Numbered from the stretch's first letter, positions 21,536-34,642 are shown. The stretch is DNA of 64,000 nt from Earliella scabrosa (GCA_022605405.1 JABYQQ010000004.1:124001-188000); one strand, 5' to 3'. A program made the numbers and translations. The notes: generated from the letters alone by a model not told the origin.

Positions 21536-23104
21536 CTAGACATACGGTGCCAGGTGCGCATCCACGTCATTCTTGCGCTGGCCTATCGCCTCGAAGTCCG
21601 TTCCGCGGAGCACGTCGAACAGCTGCACGCCCCTATGTTCCGCGACCCTCCGCCATCCGCGCACCTTGCCCCAGTCCGTTTCACAACCACCCTCCGCGGC
21701 CCCCATGGCGATCGCGGCCGGACTCGCCCTCTTCTCTTCGGCGGATTGTGCCAACGGCAGCGGGAACCGCTTCTCCGCACACCACCAGTTGAACTCCCTT
21801 CCGCCAAACACGGCATAGGGATCCCTCTCGGCCTGCGACTCCGGCCGCGTGCCGATGCTCAACGCGAGCAGGCGCAGGGACGGGATTGCGCGCGACAGTG
21901 CGCGGAGGAGCCTCGGCGCGAGTTGGGTATCGATCGGGCCTGCGCTCGGCACTGGGGTATGCGCGAGCGGATCCTGCGGCGGGCGCTGGACGTAGATGGC
22001 GAGCGCAAGTAGGCTGGACGGGCCTGCGTGCGAGATGTTGTCCTAGCATGTCCCGCACAGCGAATGACACTGTCAGCTCCGATAGAGGAAAACGGTATGA
22101 AGCTGATTGATACTCACCAGCCAGTCCTCCAAGTCCGAAGACGCCGGATCGCTATCAGCGACGAGCAGCTCGAGATACCTGACTCGCGGCATGACAGGGC
22201 CGTATATGTGCCAGAACAAGTGGTTGAAACTCGTGCGCATGCCGAGAGCGAGACGCTGGGGTGATGCCGCCGCTAGGACGTCGAAGAGCGGCGCAGGATC
22301 CCAGTCACGCTGGCGGTCGAGCACGACATCCAGCTCGAGTGAGCGTACGGGGCGTGGGATCCGTAGGAGACGTAAGGAACGGAGGTCGCCGCGAATGTGG
22401 TCAAACGATGTCCACCACGTTCCTTGGGCATGGGCCAGATCGACAGTGTTGAACTCGACGTTCGAAAGGTGTAAGTTTTGCAGAGATGGCGCGATCGTGG
22501 GTAGAGTGGTACGCAGAGGTGGTGAGCGGACGTTGCTGAGCACGAGGGTGCGAAGGTTTGGCATGGGAGGCAACGTCATGTATCGCGCAGTGGCTTCCCC
22601 AGCAATCGTCCATTCTTCCGCGACCCAAAGACGCTGGAGATTCAATGTGCAGTGCAGCTGGAGGAGCATGGCCTGCGTATCGTTACCAAAGGAGGAAAGA
22701 GACAGTGATGTGAGACTGGTGAGTTTAGTGATCGCGTCGAATAGGGCGGGCTCGATAGTGAGCAAGAGATCGACGCAGGGAAGTGAGAGCGAGGTGAGGT
22801 TCGTTGCGCCGGAAAGGAGCTCGGCAAGTGAACCTAAGCAGCCATGAAATGTCCTGGGCTGTTTGGCTATGCCCGCGAGGATGGTGAGGCTGCGGAGATG
22901 GGGTATCCGGGCGTGCGGGTCCGCGAGCATGAAGTGGCAGAAATTGGTGAGATGTGCGGCCGAACCGAACTTGACGTCGTCGACGGCATGCCGGATGGTC
23001 AATGGTCGGAGGAAGTGGCATGTCGCGCCGTAAACGAGTGCATCCCGAGTGGAGAGATACTGCACGACTTCCGCGAGGACGTCATGGTTGAGAGTGGGTG
23101 TCAT
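21536..23104 (-). CDS. F-box / leucine-rich protein
   Basis: A 343-codon frame starts MTPTLNHDVLAEVVQYL, with the F-box continuing through STRDALVYGATCHFLRPLTI. LRR-like segments with regularly spaced Leu follow: RSLTILAGIAK, LTSLSLPCVDLLL, LTSLTSLSLSSFG, LRTLVLSNV, LQNLHLSNVEF and RYLELLVADSD. A GTGAGT...GCTAG intron near 22048-22116 joins DWL in phase 0 to DNISHAGPSSLLALAIYVQR. The protein ends at 21536 (DAHLAPYV), giving about 470 residues. It probably acts as an SCF substrate receptor. It is not close in sequence to the two paralogous F-box genes of this window. It lies in the same orientation as, and 390 bp from, F-box protein A. Confidence 0.8.
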
Positions 23105-24545
23105 CGTATGGCGTCTTAGTCAAGAGTTAGATGGTAGGTGTCGAGAATCGGGCACCGGGGACAAAACTTTCAGCGCAGGGCATATATGTACTTCCCCGCG
23201 CCTCATAGTGCTCCGGCGATATATGTTGGCCTGAGTCCAGAAAGAGTGGGTCCGCACACCGTTTAGGCCTGATCGTGAGGTAGATCGAGGATCGTAGATC
23301 GTGCATCGGAAGCGGTACAATTTGCGCAGTTGGAACTTCGGCTATAGGACAAGGAGGCCCGTTCAGAACGTGTCTCGGACTGGGAAGCATACCCCGCAGC
23401 ATGCGACAGGCAACAACCGAGCTCGCACCTGGGTATGAGATGTGCGCATCATGCATACTTGACTTGTGTTCGCAAGCGTCAATTGGTACCGGGAGAAAGT
23501 ACAGCGGTAGCCGTCGAAGGCGTCTCGATGTTGTGCGCCCCTGAGGGAGATTTCACGTGTGCTCCAGTGATTAATCTGGCAGACTTGCTTGTGGTTTCTG
23601 AAATCTGAGCACTGACATCCGCCACCGCGATGGGGGCGCGTTCGACTAATAAGACAGGAAAACTTCGGACGTGCCGCTGCCAGTAGATCCGGGTCAGTGT
23701 CAGTTAGTAGAACCGGTACTACGTACTCTACTCGTTTCCGAGCTGCGCGCCCAACAATTTATTTTCCGTTTTGACCACGAGAATGGGCCATTGTCGGGTA
23801 CGTTCTGAAGTCGGCCCGTCGAAGGCAAGTATGTGTATGTTCAAGTCCGGAAGAGAGGTCGGAGGAGGCGGGAGGAAACAACATCCGCCATCGCCGCCCA
23901 CCGTCGCCGTCTTCACCGCCAGCGCCTAGCTCGCATCGGGCACGCCGTCATCGGGCCGAGTGTGGTACGCTTGAGCCGAGTGCGTCTAGTCCGGCGAATT
24001 CATCCCAGTTTGTTTTTCCGCAATACCGCTCAGTACTGTACAGTGTGGGGTCGTCACACACTCGAGGTAAATATGGCAGGCCACAGAAAGGCCATCATTG
24101 CTTCTGACCCTTCGGTCAGAACACGTACTCATCGCAGACATGCCATAACCGACTTCGAGTCTGATGCACTCACCGTCTGCCATATACGTATTATATACAA
24201 GGATACCTTGTCCTCAGGGTGGTCAATGTTCGCGTGTGCGCTGAACGGAGACCTCGTTTCCGACATGTCCGTACAGGACCGTACTAGCTCGACCGACCAC
24301 CTGAAAGAGCTTCCGATGATCACCGAACAGACTCCAACCATGCGGGAGAAGCGATGTATGCGTACGGTAGGGTTGCATGAGGGGCGCCGTAGCATCTCCG
24401 TCAGACCTAACTGGGGATAGAAATGACGGCTGCAAGTGAGTCTCGTATATTCATCGTCGAGTTGGAGTCCGGTCGGGCCAAGCAGTTGCACAGTCAAGTG
24501 ATGACGCAGGTGTATAGCAGTCAGCGATACATCAGATAGGTCTAG
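23105..24545. other. No recognisable gene
   Basis: Arg/His-rich frames of 60-195 codons occur, for example 23833-24420 on the plus strand. Their composition looks like read-through of GC-rich noncoding DNA. No domain, signal peptide or splice chain is visible. Confidence 0.4.
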
Positions 24546-26379
24546 TCAAACGCTATGAGTGGATTGCCACGTTCGAAAGCACCGTTCTAGTGGTCCGTTG
24601 TAGTGGGCACAGCAGGCCTGCGAGGAGTGTAAACGGAAGAATCCAACTGAGACATAGCCAGGATGTTGACTCACTTTTTCGTATGAGATTTCCGGAGCCT
24701 CAACTGGAGATGTGACATTGTACAATGTAGCTGAAACGCGCGCAGAAAGACGTATTTCCTTCGACGTTGTGCCCACGTCCGAAAAGTTCGGAACCAGACC
24801 CTCGTCCCCAGCCAGACTCCTATACTCTCCCCGCACAGACCGCAAGAATGCGGGGGTGAAGGTCCTCGTCCGAATGGGGAAGACGCCGCCCTTGAAGTAG
24901 GGATCCGGATGCGGAACGTCGATGTAGATCTCTGCACCCGTTCGTTTGGACCATACACCACCGGACCTGCTGATATCATACTTGTAGAGATGCGTGTCTT
25001 CGAGGGGGAGAACGTCGGAGGCCTCGTAGTCGAGGTGAATTTCTATATCTTCCCAAGTGTCATCTCCGTCGTCCAGAGCTATCTTGCACCCTGCGGCATT
25101 GTTGCAGACTCGGCAATGTCTGTGGAACCAATCCTACGGTCATATCGCGCGCAGCCCTCTGTGTCAGTCATGGTACGCATGCATGATAAAATGTAGAGCG
25201 CGTACTTCTGTCTGACATAGTTCGCTGCAGTACCGAGGTTTGTTCTCCGGGAGACAGGGGCCGCCGCACGTCCGGAACGCGCTCTTGTGCACCGCGTATA
25301 TGTTACATCCAGGCGCAGCGCAGCGGTACACGTTCGGCTGGGCGACGAACTTGGCCTGTCGCCTCGCATCCAGCTCGATGCAGAAGTCGCGGTACTCGTC
25401 ACACGCGCGCCAGAGGTCGTCGCAAGCGAAACGAAGCAGGATCACCCGCGGGTTGGCCTCGCCGTACCGTTTCGCCAGCGCGTGCACCCATTGTGCGACT
25501 CGCATGATGACTGGCGGGTGGAATCCCTCGCGAGCGCAAACGTTCGCGGCTAGAGTGGCTCCTCTTGCGTACGCAAAGAGATTGTGTTCCTCAAGGTCGT
25601 ATCGAGCGGGCCATTGTGTCGCTTGGAGATTCATGCTAAACGCCAGCCAGGCGCATGCGGCGAAAGCGCGCAGCCGGATAGCTGGCGAGCTGCATTGACT
25701 GCGCGCACTCGGGGGGAGCTTGCCTGCCCTCCGGATCAGATCCACAACTGTTATGCCCATAACACGCTGGAGAAGGTGGATCATCTCCCAGAACTTGAGG
25801 GATGGTATTTGCCCTTGGGGTTGTTCGGCCAAGACTCTGGAAAGCAGCATCCCGTTGCCAAGGACGGTTAGGAGCCTGAACTGCAAGGCGACACGAGCCT
25901 CCTTACCTGACTACATGCTCAAGAATGAGCTCACGGTCGTAAGATTTGATCCCGCGCGAGAGCACTTCTTCGGGGCAGTTGCGAATCCATGATATCGTCT
26001 CGCGATACACTCGCTTGTAAGGCGGTGGGCCGGTGCGATAGTCGTAGAACAGCTCCTGCTTCAAGATGACGAGCTTGTCCAGGTTGGGATACGAACCATA
26101 GTGATTTTTCGGTATGTTGAGCACGATCTCGTGCAGGCATTGGAAAAGTCTGTATAAGCGCACGTAAGCCCTATGTGCCAGTCTCCTCTCTGAGTGAATC
26201 TCGATACGGGCGGCTCCATTGCCTGAAGTGGTACAACGTTGAGTACAGCACTCTCGACAGCGCCGCCGCCTGTAGAGAAGAGGTCAACATCCAGAGTACG
26301 AGAGCGCGCTGGAGTACTTACACCCGCTCCTGAGTTGACCCTGCCTATCTCGATTTGTAGGCATCGCGATGCTGTACAT
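24546..26379 (-). CDS. MYND-like zinc-finger protein, paralog P3, long C-terminus
   Basis: The central exon holds the helical block, here more diverged (LRAFAACAWLAFSMNLQATQ), and the cluster CAAPGC...TCGGPC...YCSELCQTE (C-x4-C-x12-C-x3-C-x8-C-x3-C). The next exon starts DWFHRHCRVCNN and adds the last His and Cys. Unlike P4 and P5, the frame continues about 150 residues further (LDDGDDTWEDIEIHLDYEA..., SGGVWSKRTGAEIYIDV...) to a stop at 24546. A 54-nt GTGAGT...GCAG segment near the end could be an intron or be read through in frame. Upstream, NIPKNHYGSYPNL and YRETISWIRNCPEEV belong to the gene. The N-terminal exons are unsure and the ATG at 26379 is my best guess. It lies just downstream of P4 in tandem. 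Confidence 0.65.
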
Positions 26380-26442
26380 ACACAAGTAGCTATAGGTTCA
26401 CGTTCAACAACGGCCTATGGTTCAACGAGAACCTGTGCTTGT

Positions 26443-27597
26443 TCACTGCGAGACAGACTGTGGTTCATCACTCTCTGCCTCACCGAGTTCCAGTAGCGCA
26501 AGAGCGGTCTCCTTGTCCGTCACCTTCGGAAGCTTCTCCGATAACCCGGGCTTGCACACAAACCGATGCCTAGGCCAGTCCTACAGAACCGCAACCGAAC
26601 ATCAGATCGTGCGGATAGACAAACACAGTCAGAGTCTCCATATACCTTCTTCTGGCATTCCCGACTGCAGTAGCTAGGCTTGAGGTCCGCCGGACACTTC
26701 CCCGCACAAATCCTCAGCGCTGCCTTCTGCTCACGCCGGACGCTGCACCCTTCCGCAGCACAACCAAACCCACCCTCGGGGTTCTTGTCCTCCGGTTCCT
26801 TCCGCAGCTTGCGCGCATCGGCGTAAATCTCCTCCACGCGCTGCGTCACCGCCCGCCACAGCGGACGGAACTCCTTTGCGTTTTCCGGAAGCCTCGAGAC
26901 ATCTACCCCAACCGACTCGCCCACCTCGCGCAGCGCAAGCCCAACGTTGAGCGCAGCGTGCGACACCAGACCGAGCCGCACGCTCTCATTTGCATGGCGC
27001 GCTGCGAGTGCGAGGCTCGTCAGTGGCGGCTGCCCAATCCCAAGGCGTCTCGTCTCCGGCCGACAGAAGAGGAGCTCCTCGCCCTCGATGTCCGCGCGCT
27101 CCTCTGGGGACGCGATGTACTTCATGTAGTGCGCCTGGGCGGCGCAGGAGTGGGCTTGGGCCATGAGCGTGGGGGGCGCGGTGCGGATGACGGACCGCTC
27201 GGGCTCGCGGTCGGGATCGGTAAATGCGTCGAGCGTGCAGAGCGCGCCCTCAGCGCTCTGCTTGCGCATCGCGCAGCCGCTCATGAATCTGTCGTGTGTT
27301 GTGGTATGGTCGGGGTCAGCATCGCGTTGGACGCGGCTGAGTCGTATGTACTACGCACCTGATTGCGAGCTCGATGATGGCCTCAGGGTCATGCTTGTCC
27401 GCGCGATCCAGGATCTGCTTCGTCAAGACCCGGGTGAGGTAGGCCGAGCACTCCTTCAGTTCCTGTGCAATATCGTGTTCGGCGCGGTAGTCCGAGAGAC
27501 AAGCCGACTTGATGGAGAGGTACTTGTCCATGTGCTGGTAGAAGGGCATGTCGGGATCGATGGGGATCCCCTCCATGTTGGTGTTCGTCTGGCTCAT
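26443..27597 (-). CDS. MYND-like zinc-finger protein, paralog P4
   Basis: Three exons. Exon 1 from ATG 27597 (MSQTNTNMEGIPIDPDMPFY, then MDKYLSIKSACLSDYR) ends in AIR. Exon 2 starts FMSGCAMRKQSAEGALC and contains the signature LMAQAHSCAAQAHYMKYIAS, then PPLTSLALAARHANESVRLG. The zinc cluster runs CAAEGC...ICAGKC...YCSRECQKK. Exon 3 follows an AG acceptor with DWPRHRFVCKPG, completing C-x4-C-x12-C-x3-C-x8-C-x3-C-x7-H-x3-C, and ends at 26443. It is the closest match to P5 in exon structure and sequence. The related finger and exon borders show a shared origin with P1-P3 and P6. MYND fingers usually mediate protein contacts; the role here is unknown. P3 follows about 60 bp downstream. Confidence 0.85.
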
Positions 27598-28136
27598 AGA
27601 GGTTGGGGAACAACGTGAGGAGGAGAGGGCGTATGTCGCGGTAGATGGAAAACCAAGGATAGATGACACGTTCGCATGGCCATCGACGGATGAGATGAAG
27701 ATAAATGTCACGAAGCGCCGGCGCCCATGTTGATTCGTTGAGGCCTTGAGGCTTCGTAGCGCTGGGATGGTGCGGAAGAACAAGGTCCCCATCCCAACAA
27801 TAGCATCGACAGAAGAGACAAAAGAGAGCAAGATAATTATGACACAACACGAACCTCATGCAGATCATTGAGTTCATCCACAACGAGCTCGGAGAACCGA
27901 ACAGACAACTCGACTTCTGTTAGCCCAGTCGGTCCTGTGGACACCAACGTATCCGAAGATCTGCTTATATCCATGCTGAACTTGGGTGCCAATCAGGTAG
28001 AGTTCATGAGAACGGAGGATATGGTGACGTACCATGTGAAAGGTCCAACAGGCTGGGCAAGCAATATGTTATAATGATAATTAGACCAGACATTAGCACA
28101 CACTCATCCGATTATACCCCTGCATCCACGACCGCA
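27598..28136. other. Intergenic, no recognisable gene
   Basis: A 539-bp stretch between the P4 start and the STE13-type gene stop, both on the minus strand. It should hold the P4 promoter. A frame open upstream of the P4 ATG has no motif. Confidence 0.4.
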
Positions 28137-31100
28137 CTACCACGTCCGCCTCTTCCCGCCCTTGCCCCACTTCTCGATCAAGAACTCCGTCAAGAACTCA
28201 TACAGTTCCCGGTTCGCTCCCCTCCGGTAGATGCTATGATCACTATATTCACAATTCAACGGCCATCAGCACCGCACCGCAAACGCTCGTCGACCACTTC
28301 CAAAGGAGTGCGCACCTGTCCGTGAACATCCGGAACCGGAACCCGCGCACCTGGTCCGCCGTGAACATGTCGAGCAAATGAGCCGAGTTCGCATAGTGCA
28401 CGTTGTCGTCCCCGCTCCCGTGCGCGAGCAAAAAGTCGACATGGTGGAAGCCCGTCACGTTCGAGATCGACGCCGTCGTGTACCCGTCTGGGTTCGCGTC
28501 CGGCAGATCCATGTACCGCTCGGTGTAGATCGAGTCTGCGGGGGAGGAAGAGGGAATTGAGACAGCGCTCCTGATCGCCACATGATGCTTACCGTATAGC
28601 TTCCAACTCGTTACGGGCTGTGTTCGTCGCATCAGGCATGTCATGATCAAGACATATATGTCGCGAGACAGACGTACCGCCACCGCCATAGCGAGCGAAT
28701 GCACGCCCGCATCCGCCTCGACGACCTTCGAACTCATGAACCCGCCATAGCTCCACCCCCAAATCCCAATCCGCTTCGGGTCCACGTAATCCTTCGTCGC
28801 CCAGATCTTCGCAGCCGCGATCTGGTCCTGCGTCTCCCACCGACCGAGGTTGTTCTTCACCGGGTTCCGAAGCGCACGGCCCTTGTAGCCCGTCCCGCGC
28901 CCGTCGACGACGACGACGATGTACTGCAGCTCAGACACGACGTAGTCGTGCCAGTCATGCGTGTATCGCACGTCGACGAGCTGGGACACCGGCCCGCCGT
29001 ACACCCGGAATAACACCGGGTACTTGGTCCGTCCCGAGTCGTCCATATGTGGCGGACGCATCTCGAGAACGTTGAGTTCTAGCAGCAATCAATGAGTACG
29101 AGTGTTGTGTACTACAGTCATTGTGCAACGCACCGTAGCCGTCGCTCTCGATCGTGGAGTGGGTCACACGGGGAAGGTCGTATTGCGCGAGTGTTTCGTT
29201 GAGCTGCGGGTTCTCGCTCAGGACGTAGTCAAAGTCATCGTCGCCAACGTGGATGATCCGCTGCCAGGGCACATGCGGACCGCGGTAGCTGAGCACGTAG
29301 AATCCGCCCTCCGGGGAGAAGCCCGCGTCGTAGTATGCCGGGCTGGACGTATCCGTGAGCGCGGTTGGTTCCACGCGCTCATCGGTCTTCAACTTCGGCA
29401 GGGGTACGGAGTAGATGTGGCGCTGCGTCGAGGATGGATTTGCGGCTTGGAAGTACCTGTCGACATGGTCGTCAGTCCAAACACTGGAATCAGCCGGAGC
29501 AGACGCACACGAGACTACGGTTCACATCGACCGCGAGGATCTCGCTCGTGACCTCCCACTCTCCCGAAGTCAAGAAGTGTGGGGTGCCCGAGTCCGCCGG
29601 GCTGAACAAGGCAATATGGTTGTATCCGTCCTTGGTCGGGACGATGTCGAGGTAGGCTGGAACTCCATCGGGCGAAAGCTCTGGTGCGAGTGGATAGATC
29701 GCTTGCGACTACCAGATGCTCAGTCGGGGAACCTGTCGCATACTCGCGGGGACATACCGATTCAATCCAGCCGTCGTCGCCCTGCTCGCCATCCTTACCG
29801 AGCTTGCGAACTGCTTTGCCGACATTCGACGGTTGCTTGCTCAGGTCAAAGTAGATGATGCTCCCAGCCTGCGCCGCGCGGGTTACCTCTTTGATGAGCA
29901 GCGCGCTGGGGCTCACCCACGCGACCTCCGCAATAATACTATTGTCCGCCGCCTGCCTGCCGTCCCAGGTCAACTCGATCGTCGCCTGCTGCGCGATTTG
30001 CGTCGTGTTGATGTTCGAGGGACTTCCAGCCTGGCGCACACTGCTCAGGTACGAGTCCATCTCAAAGACGTGCACTGAAACGAGGGGGTTGTTGTATCCC
30101 GGCTTCGGATACTTCATCGTCACGGTATCGGGATACGGCACGACAGCGTATGAATCCTCGGAGGGGTTGTAGATGGGGAAGGTGAACTCGTCAACCGCGG
30201 TCTCGTCGAAGCGGAGGAACGCGACCTTGGACGAGTCTGGGGACCACCACAGGGCATAGTCGGCGGAGAAGACTTCTTCCTCGTACACCCAATCGGGGAC
30301 ACCATGGAAAAGGGATGCGTTGCCAGATGTAGTGACGCGCACAGGCGTGTCACTGGGTGTCAGGTGAGTGTGAGGCTGCTGGATATGGCCAGAAACAGGA
30401 CATACAATGGTGACGGTACAACGTATAGGTCGTTCGCTGCAACGAACGCAATAGATTGACCGGTAGGTGACCAAGTAGCATACGAGGTCGTTGGAGGATT
30501 GGAGGGAGGGAGTAATGGACGTGTTCGCTTCGTCGCAAACTCATAGACATAGAAGTTGGCGAAGCTCGAGTGACGCCATTGCTAATGAATATGGTTCCCG
30601 TCCGTGAGCTGGAGGGTATACTATTGCGTCAATTGCACCGTACCTTCTTGTAGTCGGCTTGCACGAGCATGTACTTCATATCAGAGGATAGCTTCCAGTC
30701 GCGCCAGTGAAGTACGCGACCGTTCTCCTATTCGACCATTAAGATGCGTCAGTGACTATATGGAGGACGTATAATGGAAGATGGGTGAACTTGAAACCGC
30801 GAGCTCGAGGTGGGGTATGAATATGTCGGAGGTGTCGTCTGAAGCGCATACAGACACTCACATCCACAATATCGGTATAAGACACCAAATCTTGTGTGGT
30901 GTTAGTCTTCAAGTCGACCAGAGAGATCGACGATCCAACGCGGACCGCGAATACGCCGTCTCCAGCTAGGACAACCTGAGAATGGGAGAGACACAGTAAC
31001 TGGGCGGCAGATACGCACCTTCCGGTACCCAATGGACATCCTTGCGGGAGGCGGAGAAGGTGCCGTTGAAGACGTGGTCCATAGTGATGTGTCTTACGCC

Positions 31101-31505
31101 CTGTATCCGGAACGCGGTGCTGGTGTAGGATCTTGCGGCGAATATGCCGATGAAGACGGCAAGCGAGACAAGAGACACAAGGCAGATTATGAGGAATTTC
31201 AAGGACGCAGGCCGTTTCTTCGCGCAAGTCAGGGCCAGAACGACGTCCTACGAGAGTTCAAGACATACTTTCTGTCCACCACCGAGGACTAGACCGCCAT
31301 CCTCCTCTATAGATCTCCCGTCCCGCTCTCTAGTCTTCTCTAGCAGCTCATCGGCCTCGTCATCAGAGCTTGGAGGGTCAAAAGGGCCGTCCCCGTAGTA
31401 TGTTTCGGGCTTCGGAGGGTAGGCGGTGTGCACGGAACCGGCAGAGTCGCCCTGAGAGAACTCGTCGCGGTCTTGCTGCAACGGCTCGTATGTTGACGGC
31501 GGCAT
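28137..31505 (-). CDS. STE13: Dipeptidyl aminopeptidase, STE13/DAP2 type (S9B)
   Basis: A type II membrane serine protease that removes X-Pro or X-Ala dipeptides, in yeast from precursors such as alpha-factor in the late Golgi or in the vacuole. ATG 31505 gives a cytosolic acidic tail (MPPSTYEPLQQDRDEFSQGD). After an intron comes one membrane span (FLIICLVSLVSLAVFIGIF). The beta-propeller follows over several exons (VRHITMDHVF, DGVFAVRVGSSISLVDL, KMKYMLVQADYKKQWRHS-like, SADYALWWSPDSSKVAFLRF). The C-terminal hydrolase has the nucleophile in GWSYGGF, the Asp in GSGDDNVH and, after a last intron, the His in DHSIYRRGANRELYEFLTEF. It stops at 28137. All three catalytic residues are present. I cannot decide between the Golgi and vacuolar form. 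Confidence 0.92.
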
Positions 31506-31779
31506 GTCCGAGCTCGTCGCGCGTGTCCGTCCGGCAGCGAAGAGGACAGACAGGAGGAGGCGGGGTGGATGTGTGCACTGTGCGCAGTACGTGGAGAAGC
31601 GGCAGAAGCTGAGACAGCGAGAGACGCCGGAGGAGGGAGCCGCGTCCGAGTCGCGTGTCGGCCGTGGCGACGCGTTTTTGGCGCCGGCCGGTAAAGAGCT
31701 CGTCGCTGCTGTGGCTCTCGCCTCCATCCTCCACGACCACCTCGACGAACTTCACGACCCGCCACCCGCTCTGTCCGCC
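31506..31779. promoter_or_regulatory. Bidirectional promoter, STE13-type / DNM1-type
   Basis: Only 274 bp separate the two divergent start codons, so both promoters must share this space. No TATA box is obvious, which fits constitutive genes. Confidence 0.5.
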
Positions 31780-34642
31780 ATGGACGCAGATCTCATCAAG
31801 CTCGTCAACAAGCTCCAGGACACCTTCGCCAACCTCGGTCAGTCGCAGCGTCTTTCTCCTCCCAGCCCCAGACTCACGTGCTTCTAGGCGGAGAGCTGGA
31901 CATGCCCCAGCTCGCTGTGGTACGTGTATTGGCGCGGGTACTGGACAATGGGAGTGGACTGAGGAGGCGTTCTAGGTGGGCAGCCAGTCTGCGGGCAAGT
32001 CCAGTGTGCTCGAAACGTGCGTCCATCCGTCGAAGTTCCCGCATTCGAGTCTGACCTAGGGACAGAATCGTCGGCCGCGACTTCCTTCCTCGCGGGCAGG
32101 GCATCGTCACGCGTCGGCCTCTCGTCCTCCAGCTCATCCATACCCCCGGCTCAGAGTCAGACATACAGGAATGGGGCCAGTTCCTGCACATCGACAAGCG
32201 CTACACCGACTTCAACGATATCCGTCGCGAAATCGAACAGGAGACGTTCCGTGTCGCCGGCCAGAACAAGGGTATCAGCAAACTCCCCATCCACCTCCGG
32301 ATATACAGCCCGAATGTGCTCGACCTCACGCTCGTAGATCTCCCAGGACTGACAAAGGTGCGTACGTCCGACCAGCCATTGTAGGACATGGGTCTGACCC
32401 CGGGGCGTAGATCCCAGTCGGCGACCAGCCGAGCGACATTGAGCGACAAATCCGGAGCCTCGTCCTCGACTACATCTCAAAACCGAACTGGTACGCACCC
32501 GGCTCTGTTCACATTGTTCATCCCTGACCCCCGTCCAGTGTGATCCTCGCCGTCTCCGCCGCGAACGTCGATCTCGCGAACTCGGAAGCACTCAAGCTCG
32601 CGCGTTCCGTCGACCCACAAGGCCGACGCACGATCGGCGTGCTCACGAAGCTCGACCTCATGGACGCGGGCACGAACGCGCTCGACATCCTCACCGGACG
32701 CATCTATCCGCTCAAGCTCGGTTTCATCGGCGTCGTCAACCGCTCGCAGGCGGACATCAACAACGACAAGCCGCTCACCGACGCACTCGACTCCGAGTCC
32801 GAGTTCTTCCGGAATCACGCTGCGTACCGCAACATCGCGCACAAGAACGGGACAAAGTACCTCGCGAAGACGCTCAACCAGGTGCTCATGAACCATATCA
32901 GGGACAAGCTTCCGGACATGAAGGCGCGGTTGAACACGCTGATGGGACAAGCGCAGCAGGAGCTGAACTCGTTTGGGGATGCCGCCATCTACGGCGATAA
33001 GAACCAGGTACGTCTGTGTTGTACACGTTCTGCGCGCAGATGGTGAACAGCAGAGCAGCAAGGCGCGCTCGTTTTGCGGCTCATGACCCAGTTCGCGCGG
33101 GACTTTGTGGCGTCGATCGAGGGCACGAGCATGGACATCTCGACAAAGGAGCTGTCAGGCGGCGCGCGGATATACTACATCTTCAACGACGTGTTCGGCT
33201 CGGCGCTCTCCAACATCGACGCGACGCACAACCTCGACAACCAGGACATCCGCACGGCAATCCGGAACTCCACGGGACCTCGACCGAGCTTGTTCGTGCC
33301 GGAGATCGCGTTCGACCTGCTCGTCAAGCCGCAGATCAAGTTGCTGGAGGCACCAAGTCTACGCTGCGTCGAGCTCGTGTACGAGGAGCTTGTGAAGATC
33401 TGCCACAATTGTACCAGCGCCGTAGGTCTACTAGCCTTTTCCTGGTCGAACGTGGTGCTCACCAGAGCTGCAGGAGCTTGCACGGTTCCCCAGGCTTCAC
33501 GCACAGCTCGTTGAGGTCGTGTCTGAGCTGCTCCGAGAACGTCTGGGCCCAACGAGCGAGTACACGCAGAGTCTGATCGACATCCAGACGGCATACATCA
33601 ACACGAACCACCCTGCGTTCATCCAAGGATCTGCAGCGGCCGCGCACGCCATGACGTCACCGCCCAAACAGGTCCTCCCCCGAGTAAGTTCCCCTTTAAC
33701 CTCCCCGCAGCGCCCAAACTGAGCACAGCAGCACAAATCCATCGAACACCAGCCGTCCTCGATAGAGTCCCTCAACGGCGCCGCCTCCCCAACAGAAGAC
33801 GACGAGTCCGTCGACGAGCCCACCACGAACGGCATCTCCGGCCGCCCCGGCTCCGCCCACGACCGCTCACGACAGGGCGCAGCGTCCGCACCGCCCATCG
33901 CCGTCCCAACGTCCGGCGCGTCCTCGCACCACCACCACCGGCATCAGTCCCCGAAGACGCACCACCACGGCTCGCGGAACGTCTCTGGCGCGTCCATCGT
34001 GGGCGGCGCGGGCACGTCGCCGCACACGGGCACCGCGAAGGAGACGTTCCTGAACTACTTCTTTGGCCAGAACGGCCCGGGGCCGCTCAACGGCGCGACC
34101 GTCGAGCGAGCTGGGGCCGGGGTCGGTGTCGCGCCGACGGGGAGGGACGTGTCTGGCGCGGACCCCTCGCTCGAGGTGGGCTTGATGGCAGGCAAGCGCG
34201 GGCTGGATCGGAGTAACGCGGCGTACGACATGAAGAGCCTCGGGAAGCACATCGAGGCGGTGAGTCGGTCGCCCCTACCCGTATGTATATACGTTGCTGA
34301 CCGCGCATACCGCAGGCGGCGTCCGAGGGCAGCTCGCAGCTGACGATGCGCGAGGAGATGGAGACGAACCTCATCCGGTCCCTCATCCAGTCCTACTTCA
34401 ACATCGTCCGGCAGACGATCCAGGACCTCGTCCCGAAGGCGATCATGCACCTGCTAGTGAACAACACCTCCCAGCAGGTCCAGAACCGGCTCGTCGCCGC
34501 GCTGTACAAGCCGGACCTGTTCGGCGAGCTCCTGAACGAGGACGAGGCGCTCGTTGCGGAGCGCACGCGCGTCAAGGCGCTGCTCGATGCGTATCGGGAC
34601 GCGTTCAAGACGCTTTCAGAGGTTACGCTCAAGTCGACGTAA
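31780..34642 (+). CDS. DNM1: Dynamin-related GTPase, DNM1 type
   Basis: A large GTPase that assembles around mitochondria (and peroxisomes) and constricts them for fission. ATG 31780 ([20 protein letters not shown]) is followed by small exons with the P-loop [10 protein letters not shown]. Switch region [10 protein letters not shown], the G3 motif DLPGLTK and G4 TKLDLMD follow, then G5-like VNRSQADI. The middle domain is intact ([33 protein letters not shown]). A Ser/His-rich variable insert ([18 protein letters not shown]) precedes [12 protein letters not shown], a segment typical of Dnm1 rather than Vps1. The GED ([20 protein letters not shown]) ends the protein at 34642. Introns interrupt the GTPase region densely. 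The gene is divergent from the STE13-type gene. Confidence 0.93.

Noticed and set aside
23833..24420. 195-codon plus-strand frame
   Set aside because: Arg/His/Thr-rich composition without motifs or supporting splice signals; looks like chance.
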